Below, one piece after another: positions 1 through 6,413 of a DNA stretch of 8,121 bases. The stretch is taken from contig CALADT010000246.1 of assembly GCA_937890655.1 (NCBI GenBank), forward strand, positions 1 to 8,121, written 5' to 3'. The DNA comes from an uncultured Mucispirillum sp. (lineage in GTDB: Bacteria > Chrysiogenota > Deferribacteres > Deferribacterales > Mucispirillaceae). The notes beneath the pieces are model-generated. The model saw nothing but the letters and a program-made list of their open reading frames with translations, did not search any database and had not been told where the DNA came from. Made by a program: the position numbers and the translations under genes. How positions within the stretch are numbered: position 1 is the stretch's first letter; each line of letters starts with the position of its first letter.

Positions 1-363
1 GCTGGTAAAATAATGGGTAACGATTTTAAAGATGAGTTATTCCAAGCAGACTATATAGCAATTCTTGAAAGTAAAATAACTAAATTACAAGGAGAGGGTG
101 TTCAGTTTGACCAAGCAAAACTTGCAGAAATTGTTGAAGTAATAAACAATGAAATTATTGATAAATATGCTGCTAAAACATCTGATGCTGAAAAATTTAA
201 ACAACTTGTAAAATCAGAAGAAGTAGCTAAAATTGTTGATAACTGTGTAGCACAAACTGAAGAATTAGGGGAACACTCTACACCATCGTTTTATATAAAT
301 GGTAAAAATATTTCTGGTTTTAAGTCTGAATTACTTTCTAATGAAATAGATAAAATTAAATAA
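1..363 (+). CDS. DsbA-like thioredoxin-fold protein, C-terminal fragment (5' end cut)
   Basis: The frame is open from base 1 to a TAA at 361-363, giving 120 visible residues; the ATG at 13 is unlikely to be the true start because Ala-Gly-Lys-Ile is encoded in frame before it. The last third reads like the end of a DsbA/thioredoxin_4-type domain: an acidic helix (EELGEH), then TPSFYINGK with the cis-proline typical of thioredoxin folds (codon 283-285), then ISGF. The middle is helical and matches the inserted helical domain of this family. The CxxC redox motif and any signal peptide would lie upstream, so neither activity nor location can be judged. Family knowledge suggests thiol-disulfide exchange on exported proteins. 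A terminator follows directly, so this is the last gene of its transcript. The family call is reasonably good; the exact function is unknown. Confidence 0.7.
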   Translation, partial: AGKIMGNDFKDELFQADYIAILESKITKLQGEGVQFDQAKLAEIVEVINNEIIDKYAAKTSDAEKFKQLVKSEEVAKIVDNCVAQTEELGEHSTPSFYINGKNISGFKSELLSNEIDKIK

Positions 364-376
364 TCTTTAATATAAT

Positions 377-406
377 ATGCCCCTGTTTATAAAGCAGGGG
401 TATTTT
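377..406 (+). terminator. Rho-independent terminator after the DsbA-like gene
   Basis: A 9-pair stem (380-388 with 392-400, CCCCTGTTT against AAGCAGGGG with one G-U pair) closes a 3-base loop, and the flanking ATG/TAT can extend it by three more pairs. It is followed by TATTTTAT, a short U-rich tract. The stem starts 16 bases after the stop codon. It separates the upstream transcript from the mutL promoter. Confidence 0.88.
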
Positions 407-428
407 ATAAATTTTCTTATTTATCCAC

Positions 429-457
429 TTGTCAAATTAAAAATAATCTATTAAAAT
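429..457 (+). promoter_or_regulatory. Sigma-70-type promoter for the mutL operon
   Basis: TTGTCA (429-434) and TAAAAT (452-457) are separated by exactly 17 bases, each one mismatch from the TTGACA/TATAAT consensus. Transcription would start near 463-465, giving a leader of about 20 bases before mutL. The site lies just downstream of the terminator of the preceding gene, which is where a promoter is expected. In AT-rich DNA chance matches are common, but spacing and position both support this one. Confidence 0.72.
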
Positions 458-483
458 ATACCAAATAGCTTAAAGGAAATAAT

Positions 484-2400
484 ATGGCGTTTATAAAAAA
501 ATTACCCCCTGATGTTGCTTCTAAAATAGCAGCTGGGGAAGTGGTTGAAAAACCATTTAATGTGGTAAAAGAATTAATAGAAAATTCATGTGATGCTGCT
601 GCTAAAAAAATTGTTGTAGAAATAACAAATGGCGGCTTAAATCTTATAAAAATAACAGATGACGGTATTGGTATATCAAAAGATGATTTACCCCTTGCAC
701 TTGAACGGTTTGCCACAAGTAAAGCAGAAACTGTGGAAGATGTTTATTCTGCTAATACTTTTGGTTTTAGGGGGGAAGCCTTAGCTGCTATTTCATCAGT
801 TAGTGATTTTAAAATTATTAGTGGGCAGGATAGTAAGGCTTATGAAATAAACAGTGTATTTGGAGAAGTAGGGCAACTTCGTCCTGCTGCTGCCATTAAA
901 GGCACTATTATAGAAGCAGCAAAACTTTTTGAAAATCTACCAGCAAGAAGAAAATTTTTAAAAAGCTCTAAAAGTTTAGAAGGGGAAATACTTCGTCTTA
1001 TAAAACATTTTTCCCTAATTAATTCCCATATAGATATATCACTTATTAGCGACGGAAAAGAACTTTACCATGCTTTTAGTAGTGAAGATATGCAAAACAG
1101 AGCTTCTAAAGTTTTTACAGGTAAAGCATTTGTTATGGGGAGTGCAGAATATAGTGGTAAAAAAGTAATAGCTTGTGCCACATTACCATCATCTAGTGAT
1201 AGGTTAAAACGTGATGCTATTATAATAGGTGTAAACGGCAGGCTTATAAAAGATGCCAGTTTAGTGCAGGCAGTTATAAATTCATACCACAGGCTTATTC
1301 CTGACGGAAGATACCCATTAGCTGTAATAGATATTAGAATATCTCCAGATTTAGTAGACGCAAATGTTCACCCTGCGAAATTAGAAGTAAGGTTTTTAAA
1401 TGCAGGGGAAATATTTTCTCTTGTTAGTGATGCTGTTGCATCATCATTTAAAGGCAAAGGTGTTAGTTCTACTTATTCTCAAGGGAATATAAATAATAGT
1501 CTTTCCATAGAAGAAAGTAGTAATTTAAGTGTCAGCGATACTGCTTTAATGGATAATAAAAAAAAAGAAAGCTCTATTATAAATTTTGTAAATAAAGATT
1601 ATACTTATACTAATGATAACTTTAGTAGTATGAAAAGTGGTATTAGTAATATAAACCATAAAGAAAATAATCACCATGAATTTATACCAAAAGATACTAA
1701 AAGTTATGAAAATAATGTAAAAATGGATTATCCATTTTCTTTAGATAAAAAACTTGAAGAAAGTAGTTTTAATATAGAAGAAAAAGATATAGAAAACATA
1801 AAACAAGGGGATTCTTTAGAGGAGCGTGTTGTCCGTGGCGAATTTAGAGTTATAGGGCAGGTGGATAAAACATATATTATAATAGAAACTGAAAATAGAG
1901 AAATATTATTTATAGACCAGCATGTGGCTCATGAAAGAATCCTTTTTGAAAAATTGCAGGCAGAAAGCCAGCAGAAACCAAAACCTTCTATTGTGTTACA
2001 TGAACCACTAAATGTTGTATTAACTGATGAAATAGTGGAACAGATTGATAAATATAAGGTTTTAATAGAATCATTTGGTTATGGTTATAATATATGTGGT
2101 ATTGATAAAGTGGATATTATACGTATCCCATACCATATGGTAAGAAAAAATATTGCAAAAGAGTTTACTCAAATAGTGGTAGATTTATGTTTAACAGGTA
2201 AATCAAAACAAGAAGAAGCACCACGAGCAATGCTTTCTTGTAAATCTGCTATTAAAGCAGGGGATACTTTAACTTTAGGGGAAATGGAATACCTTGTAAC
2301 ACTATTATTTAATACAAGTAATTTCGGCACATGCCCACATGGTAGACCTATTATTTATATGATGCATATGGATGAACTTGCAAGGAAATTTTATAGATGA
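484..2400 (+). CDS. mutL: DNA mismatch repair protein MutL (endonuclease type)
   Basis: A complete 638-residue MutL, the coordinator of mismatch repair that couples MutS to strand incision. The N-terminal GHKL ATPase shows IAAGEVVEKP, catalytic E30 and N34 in KELIENS, DDGIGI (from D59), and GFRGEAL (94-100). The transducer domain ends with NVHPAKLEVRF (294 onward). A Ser/Asn/Lys-rich linker covers roughly 325-450. The C-terminal dimerisation domain carries the endonuclease signature: DQHVAHERILFE (478-489), SCKSAIKAG (585-593) and CPHGRP (617-622). By family knowledge this means a metal-dependent nickase, as in bacteria lacking MutH. The family's usual DQHA is DQHV here. The start has AAGGA six bases upstream. 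The stop overlaps miaA by four bases (ATGA), implying translational coupling. Homopolymer runs (G6 at 770, A9 at 1558) are noted separately. Confidence 0.97.
   Translation: MAFIKKLPPDVASKIAAGEVVEKPFNVVKELIENSCDAAAKKIVVEITNGGLNLIKITDDGIGISKDDLPLALERFATSKAETVEDVYSANTFGFRGEALAAISSVSDFKIISGQDSKAYEINSVFGEVGQLRPAAAIKGTIIEAAKLFENLPARRKFLKSSKSLEGEILRLIKHFSLINSHIDISLISDGKELYHAFSSEDMQNRASKVFTGKAFVMGSAEYSGKKVIACATLPSSSDRLKRDAIIIGVNGRLIKDASLVQAVINSYHRLIPDGRYPLAVIDIRISPDLVDANVHPAKLEVRFLNAGEIFSLVSDAVASSFKGKGVSSTYSQGNINNSLSIEESSNLSVSDTALMDNKKKESSIINFVNKDYTYTNDNFSSMKSGISNINHKENNHHEFIPKDTKSYENNVKMDYPFSLDKKLEESSFNIEEKDIENIKQGDSLEERVVRGEFRVIGQVDKTYIIIETENREILFIDQHVAHERILFEKLQAESQQKPKPSIVLHEPLNVVLTDEIVEQIDKYKVLIESFGYGYNICGIDKVDIIRIPYHMVRKNIAKEFTQIVVDLCLTGKSKQEEAPRAMLSCKSAIKAGDTLTLGEMEYLVTLLFNTSNFGTCPHGRPIIYMMHMDELARKFYR
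770..775 (+). repeat. G6 homopolymer tract in the mutL ATPase domain
   Basis: Six consecutive G residues span the codons for Arg96-Gly97-Glu98 within the GFRGEAL ATPase motif. Such runs are rare in this AT-rich sequence. Reading past the tract with one base lost meets TAG five codons into the shifted frame; with one base gained, a stop also follows within about a dozen codons. Slippage here would therefore remove most of the protein. Whether it varies in the population cannot be seen. Confidence 0.6.
1558..1566 (+). repeat. A9 homopolymer tract in the mutL linker
   Basis: Nine consecutive A residues encode Lys359-Lys361 in the interdomain linker. It is the longest single-base run I noticed in a coding region here; several other genes have A7 or A8. 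A one-base gain or loss puts the ribosome into a frame with a stop within about 15 codons, giving an ATPase domain without the endonuclease domain. Confidence 0.6.
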
Positions 2401-3317
2401 TAATTCCTATTATTACAGGGCCTACATCATCAGGCAAAAGTAGTATTGCATATAATGTTGGGCTTATTACAAATAAAATAGAAGTTATTAGTGCAGACGC
2501 TTTTCAAGTATATAAATGGCTAAATATAGGCACTGCAAAAATAAGTTTACAAGAACGAGAAAAAGTTACTCACCATTTAATAGATATTATGGAGCCAAAT
2601 ATTCCTTATTCTGCTGGTATATTTGTGGAGCAGGCAGAAAAATTAATTGAAGAAATTTTATTAAGAAATAAAATACCTGTAATAGCAGGTGGCACAGGGC
2701 TTTATATAAAATCATTAACTGACGGCTTATTTAATTGCCCTAAAATTGATAATAATATACGATTAGAACTTCAAAAAGAGCTTGAAAAAGATGGCATTTC
2801 ATCAATGTATAATAAACTTGTAGCAATAGATAGTGATTATGCAGAGAAAATAAGCAATAATGACCCTGTTAGAATAATAAGAGCTTTGGAAGTTTATTAT
2901 GGGTTAGAAATAACTTTTACTAAAGCCCATAAAATATACAGCAAAAAGCCAAAATATGAATATACAACTGGAGTATTATGGCTTGAAAGAAATGTATTAT
3001 ATAATAATATTAATAAAAGAACAGAAGAAATGTGGGAAAGTGGCTGGCCTAAAGAAGTGGAAGAATTATTAAATTTAGGTTATAATAAGGACTGTGCCGG
3101 TTTTCGTGCCATAGGTTATAAAATAATTGCTGATTATCTTGAAAATAAAATAGATAAAGAAAGGGCTGTTTATGAAATAGCAAAAGAAACAAGACATTTT
3201 GCAAAAAGACAGCTTACATGGTTTAGAAATAAAGAAAATGTTGTGCTATATAATGATAAAAATAAACTGGAAAATAATCTTATAGAACTAATTAACGGAG
3301 AAAGGAGCGTTTTATGA
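2397..3317 (+). CDS. miaA: tRNA dimethylallyltransferase MiaA
   Basis: A complete 306-residue enzyme, normal for the family, that transfers a dimethylallyl group from DMAPP to N6 of A37 in tRNAs reading UNN codons, the first step towards ms2i6A. The P-loop GPTSSGKS is at residues 8-15. ISADAFQVY follows, with D34 at the conserved aspartate position; the family usually has D-S-M-Q-V-Y, so A35 and F36 are conservative variations. Further family motifs are HHLIDI, AGGTGLYIKSL (near 98-108), DPVRIIRALEVY, AGFRAIGYK and HFAKRQLTWFR (267-277). The ATG overlaps the mutL stop by four bases, and AAGGA lies ten bases upstream inside mutL. The stop overlaps the next gene by four bases. The mutL-miaA pairing is seen in many bacteria. 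Confidence 0.97.
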   Translation: MIIPIITGPTSSGKSSIAYNVGLITNKIEVISADAFQVYKWLNIGTAKISLQEREKVTHHLIDIMEPNIPYSAGIFVEQAEKLIEEILLRNKIPVIAGGTGLYIKSLTDGLFNCPKIDNNIRLELQKELEKDGISSMYNKLVAIDSDYAEKISNNDPVRIIRALEVYYGLEITFTKAHKIYSKKPKYEYTTGVLWLERNVLYNNINKRTEEMWESGWPKEVEELLNLGYNKDCAGFRAIGYKIIADYLENKIDKERAVYEIAKETRHFAKRQLTWFRNKENVVLYNDKNKLENNLIELINGERSVL

Positions 3318-3610
3318 AATATGCTATTGTTTTTACTATAATTATAAGTGCCATAATATTTTATATTGTGTTTGGTCATAATGGTTTATTAAAATATAAT
3401 GAACTTGTAAATGTAAGACAGGCAAATGAAGAGAGAATTAGGCAAATGGATAAAGAGATTGCCGAAAAAAAACGCGATCTAGAACTTGCCAAAAAAAACC
3501 AAGAGTATTTAGAAGGTATTATACGAAGGGAGCTAGGGTTACAAAAAAATGGAGAAGATGTTTATATTATTGAAGATAACTCCACAGAACCAACTGAAAA
3601 AAAGAAATAA
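3314..3610 (+). CDS. FtsB/DivIC-like septum formation initiator protein
   Basis: A small 98-residue membrane protein with the layout of the septum formation initiator family (FtsB of Gram-negatives, DivIC of Gram-positives). Residues 4-20 form one hydrophobic segment after a very short N-terminus. GHNGLLKYNEL follows, like the conserved Gly-rich junction of FtsB. Residues 27-70 form a charged heptad-type coiled coil, and the family's C-terminal signature is recognisable as EGIIRRELGLQKNGEDVYIIE. By family knowledge it would sit in the inner membrane and join an FtsL/FtsQ-like complex that activates septal peptidoglycan synthesis. The last residues (NSTEPTEKKK) are a hydrophilic tail. AAAGGAG lies six bases before the ATG, which overlaps the miaA stop as ATGA. 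Whether to call it ftsB or divIC cannot be settled here. Confidence 0.88.
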   Translation: MKYAIVFTIIISAIIFYIVFGHNGLLKYNELVNVRQANEERIRQMDKEIAEKKRDLELAKKNQEYLEGIIRRELGLQKNGEDVYIIEDNSTEPTEKKK

Positions 3611-3623
3611 GGTATTATAAATT

Positions 3624-5207
3624 ATGCAAGAATATAGTGTAAGTGAGCTTAGTAAAACTTTATCATCATTATTTAAAAGTGCTTTTCCTGATACAGTAGC
3701 TGTTACAGGGGAAGTTTATGGTATTGCAGAGCAGCATAGTAGTGGTCATATATATTTTAGTTTAAAAGAAGGGGATATTATTATTAGTGCCACTTATTTT
3801 AAGTTTTATAGAAGTAGCGATTCTTTTATACCAAAAAATGGGGATAAAGTCCGTGTTATTGGGGAAATTAAAACTTATGATAAACAAAGTAAATACCAAA
3901 TAAATGTAAAAAAAATAGAATACGATTCTGTTGGGCTTTTATGGAAACAGTATTTAGAGATGAAAACAAAGCTGGAAAAAGAAGGGCTTTTTGACCAAGC
4001 ACGGAAAAGACCTATTCCAAAATACCCATATAGAGTGGCAGTATTAACAGCTTTAAGTGGTGCAGTTATTAACGACTTTATAGTTACCACAAAAAAAGAA
4101 CAGGGCAGATATTTAATAGATTTATGGAATATACCTGTGCAAAATATTGATAACGCAGGAATTATTGCAAAAACCATAGAAAAAGTTTCTAAACATAAAG
4201 ATAGGTATGATGTTATGGTGGTTATGCGTGGTGGTGGTAGTATGGAGGACCTTGCTGTATTTAACCAAGAAATTATAGCAAGAGCTGTTGCACAATCTGA
4301 AATCCCTGTAATTAGTGCAGTAGGTCATGAAAGCGACTATACTATTATTGACTTTGTAGCAGATAGACGAGAACCAACCCCAACAGCTGCTGCTGGGCTT
4401 TTATCTTCCCATTATAAAGCAGCATCACAGCTTATAGAAAAACAAACTATATTATTAGAAAAATATATGTTTAATGTAATGCAGAAAACATCTCAACAAG
4501 TGGATAACCTGATTTTAAAATTAAACACATATTCACCTATAAATATGGTATATAAAATGGAACACAGAATCCTAAACTGTGAAAAGAAAATAGAAAGCAG
4601 GGTAAACAGTAAATTTTATAAAACAAAAACTTATTTTACAAACCTAGAAAATAAAATTATGCAGTATAACCCTAAAAATAAGCTGGAATCATATAAATTG
4701 CGTATTATAAACAGCCAAAAGTATTTGTATACAAATATTTTAAACAGCATAGAAAAAAAATACAACAATATAATACACAAAACGGCTATTATTAATAAAG
4801 CAAACCCTGTAAAACAAACAGCTAATTTTTTATATAAAATAGAAAACTATGAAAAAGCATTAAAAAGGGTTATAAGAGATAGGGAGCTTACATATTATGA
4901 AAAAATTAGCAGGTATGAAAGCAAACTCTATGATAATATTCAAGAAGTATTATTTGATAAAAACGCAAAATTATCAATAATTGATAATAAGTTACACTTA
5001 TTAAACCCACATAATATTATGGATAGAGGCTATGCCCTTATTTATCAAGAAGATAAAATAGTTACAAGTGTGGATAATGTATCACTTTTATCAAATATTA
5101 ATATTAAGTTAAAAGACGGAGAAATAAAAGCAGTTCCTGAAGATATTAAAAAAGATAATAATATCAATAAGACACAAGATGATAATAAAGAAAATATTTT
5201 AAAATAA
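3624..5207 (+). CDS. xseA: Exodeoxyribonuclease VII large subunit XseA
   Basis: A complete 527-residue large subunit of exonuclease VII, which degrades single-stranded DNA from both ends. An N-terminal OB-fold (about 1-105) contains VTGEVYGIAEQHSSGHIYFSLK. The catalytic domain has ALSGAVINDF (D151), VVMRGGGSMEDL (R202), SAVGHESDYTIIDFVADRREPTPTAAA (H235, D238); these appear to match residues shown to be essential in the E. coli enzyme. A long helical, coiled-coil-like region spans about 265-465, followed by the C-terminal MDRGYALI and LKDGEIKA motifs. It is longer than the E. coli protein (about 456 residues) because of the helical region and a charged KDNNINK...ENILK tail. The start is 13 bases after the previous stop, with TAAGG eleven bases upstream, a rather weak site. 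The small subunit gene xseB is not in this window. Confidence 0.96.
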   Translation: MQEYSVSELSKTLSSLFKSAFPDTVAVTGEVYGIAEQHSSGHIYFSLKEGDIIISATYFKFYRSSDSFIPKNGDKVRVIGEIKTYDKQSKYQINVKKIEYDSVGLLWKQYLEMKTKLEKEGLFDQARKRPIPKYPYRVAVLTALSGAVINDFIVTTKKEQGRYLIDLWNIPVQNIDNAGIIAKTIEKVSKHKDRYDVMVVMRGGGSMEDLAVFNQEIIARAVAQSEIPVISAVGHESDYTIIDFVADRREPTPTAAAGLLSSHYKAASQLIEKQTILLEKYMFNVMQKTSQQVDNLILKLNTYSPINMVYKMEHRILNCEKKIESRVNSKFYKTKTYFTNLENKIMQYNPKNKLESYKLRIINSQKYLYTNILNSIEKKYNNIIHKTAIINKANPVKQTANFLYKIENYEKALKRVIRDRELTYYEKISRYESKLYDNIQEVLFDKNAKLSIIDNKLHLLNPHNIMDRGYALIYQEDKIVTSVDNVSLLSNINIKLKDGEIKAVPEDIKKDNNINKTQDDNKENILK

Positions 5208-5237
5208 CATTTTTTTATACCGTTTTTTAAAAAAATA

Positions 5238-5246
5238 TGATATACT
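5238..5246 (+). promoter_or_regulatory. Extended -10 promoter for greA and the following genes
   Basis: TGATATACT matches the extended -10 form (TGnTATAAT with one mismatch) in the 89-base gap between xseA and greA. No good -35 box stands 16-18 bases upstream, as is usual for extended -10 promoters. The spacer is a T6A7 run (5223-5235), likely to be curved. The predicted start near 5252-5254 leaves a leader of about 45 bases. A perfect TATAAT at 5254-5259 is an alternative -10 but lacks both a TG and a -35 match. Confidence 0.5.
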
Positions 5247-5296
5247 GCCAAAATATAATAACTTAATAAAATAACGATGTTTAAGGAGTTAAACTA

Positions 5297-5776
5297 ATGA
5301 GTAGAATACCAATAACTAAAGCTGGTTATGATAGGCTAAAAGCAGAGCTTGATAAACTTCGCACTGTGGATAGAAATGAAGTTATTCTGGCTATTCAAGA
5401 AGCAAGAGGTCATGGGGATTTAAGCGAAAATGCAGAATACGATGCTGCTAAAGAAAGACAAGGTATGATAGAAGCAAGAATTAATGAATTAGAATATAAA
5501 ATGAGCTTATTTGAAATTATGGATATTTCAAAAATGGCAGGAAGTAAAGTAGCTTTTGGGGCCACTGTAACTATTGAAAATATGGATACAGATGAACAAA
5601 AAGTTTATACAATAGTTGGTAGTGATGAGGCAGATATTTTCAGTGGTAAAATATCTATTATGTCCCCACTTGCAAAAGCTATGCTTGGTAAAGAAAAAGG
5701 TGATGATTTTACTGTTCAAGCCCCAAAAGGTGAAACAGAATATGAAATTCTTAAAATAGAGTTTATAGAAGAATAA
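5297..5776 (+). CDS. greA: Transcription elongation factor GreA
   Basis: A complete 159-residue GreA, the standard length. It binds in the secondary channel of RNA polymerase and stimulates cleavage of backtracked transcripts. The N-terminal coiled coil (about 8-75) carries the tip motif GDLSENAEYDAAKE with D41 and E44, the acidic residues that coordinate the catalytic magnesium in known GreA proteins. The C-terminal FKBP-like domain shows VTIENMDTDEQKVYTIVGSDEAD, followed by ISIMSPLAKAMLGKEKGD, both typical. AAGGAG (5283-5288) lies eight bases before the ATG, a strong ribosome binding site. It is the first gene after a probable promoter and is only 22 bases from pgsA with no terminator between, so it probably heads an operon with the lipid genes. 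Confidence 0.97.
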   Translation: MSRIPITKAGYDRLKAELDKLRTVDRNEVILAIQEARGHGDLSENAEYDAAKERQGMIEARINELEYKMSLFEIMDISKMAGSKVAFGATVTIENMDTDEQKVYTIVGSDEADIFSGKISIMSPLAKAMLGKEKGDDFTVQAPKGETEYEILKIEFIEE

Positions 5777-5788
5777 TTTATTTTATTT

Positions 5789-5794
5789 GGAGGG
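5789..5794 (+). promoter_or_regulatory. Shine-Dalgarno sequence that fixes the pgsA start
   Basis: GGAGGG lies five bases (measured from GGAGG) before the ATG at 5799. An in-frame TTG at 5787-5789 overlaps this site, so that codon would need a different and apparently absent ribosome binding site. This supports ATG 5799 as the start. Confidence 0.8.
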
Positions 5795-5798
5795 TCGT

Positions 5799-6413
5799 AT
5801 GAAACTACAGTTAAATGTGGCTAACCAACTTACTATTGTTAGGATTGTTGCTATTCCTTTATATTTATTAGTGCTTTATATTAATAGAGATTGGAGTAAC
5901 GTATTAGCAACTATTATTTTTATTATAGCTGGTTTATCTGACTATTTAGACGGTTATATTGCAAGAAAATATAGTATGGTAACAGATTTAGGTAAGATTT
6001 TAGACCCTATTGCAGATAAGATTTTGGTAGCTGCAGCCTTAATTGCCTTAATTGATTTAGACAGGTTATTCTGGTGGGTAGCAGTTATTATGCTTGCAAG
6101 AGATTTCACTATGGAAGCTCTTAGAAATTTAGCAGCAAGTAAAGGAGTTATTATTGCAGCAGGTATATGGGGTAAATTAAAAACTACTTTCCAAATGGTT
6201 GCAATCGGTATGATTACTTTTAAAATAACATGGCTTGGAATTAATTGGAATATATTAGGGCAGGTATGTATGTATATTGCACTTGCTTTATCACTTTATT
6301 CTGCATTTGTTTATTTTAGAGATTATTTTAAAGAATACGGTAATATTTTAGAAGAAGAAAATAACCCTGTAACAGAACCTTCTAATGTAGAAGAAAATAA
6401 GGAGAATAATTAA
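5799..6413 (+). CDS. pgsA: CDP-diacylglycerol-glycerol-3-phosphate 3-phosphatidyltransferase PgsA
   Basis: A 204-residue integral membrane enzyme counted from the ATG at 5799. It forms phosphatidylglycerol phosphate from CDP-diacylglycerol and glycerol 3-phosphate, the committed step towards phosphatidylglycerol and cardiolipin. The CDP-alcohol phosphotransferase signature D-x2-DG-x2-AR-x8-G-x3-D-x3-D is complete from D48 to D73 (DYLDGYIAR ... GKILDPIAD). NVANQLTIVRI at the N-terminus and the later MLARDF and WGKLKTT stretches are typical of PgsA rather than of phosphatidylserine or cardiolipin synthases. Several hydrophobic segments alternate along the chain. The last 25 or so residues form a Glu/Asn-rich tail (EEENNPVTEPSNVEENKENN). 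It lies 22 bases after greA, and its TAA overlaps the plsY start by one base (TAATG). The substrate call rests on motif similarity only. Confidence 0.93.
   Translation: MKLQLNVANQLTIVRIVAIPLYLLVLYINRDWSNVLATIIFIIAGLSDYLDGYIARKYSMVTDLGKILDPIADKILVAAALIALIDLDRLFWWVAVIMLARDFTMEALRNLAASKGVIIAAGIWGKLKTTFQMVAIGMITFKITWLGINWNILGQVCMYIALALSLYSAFVYFRDYFKEYGNILEEENNPVTEPSNVEENKENN

Noticed and set aside
13..15. ATG at 13 as the start of the first gene
   Set aside because: The frame is open to the window edge, no ribosome binding site is visible, and the thioredoxin-fold domain lacks its N-terminal half, so the gene begins upstream.
5190..5236. Possible terminator after xseA (A/T palindromes followed by T7)
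   Set aside because: The only inverted repeats are pure A/T, such as AAAATATTTT and T6A7, with no G/C-containing stem; I cannot support a rho-independent terminator. Read-through from xseA into greA remains possible.
5254..5259. Perfect TATAAT as the greA -10 box
   Set aside because: No TG extension and no -35-like sequence at 16-18 bases; kept only as an alternative to TGATATACT because such hexamers are common in AT-rich DNA.
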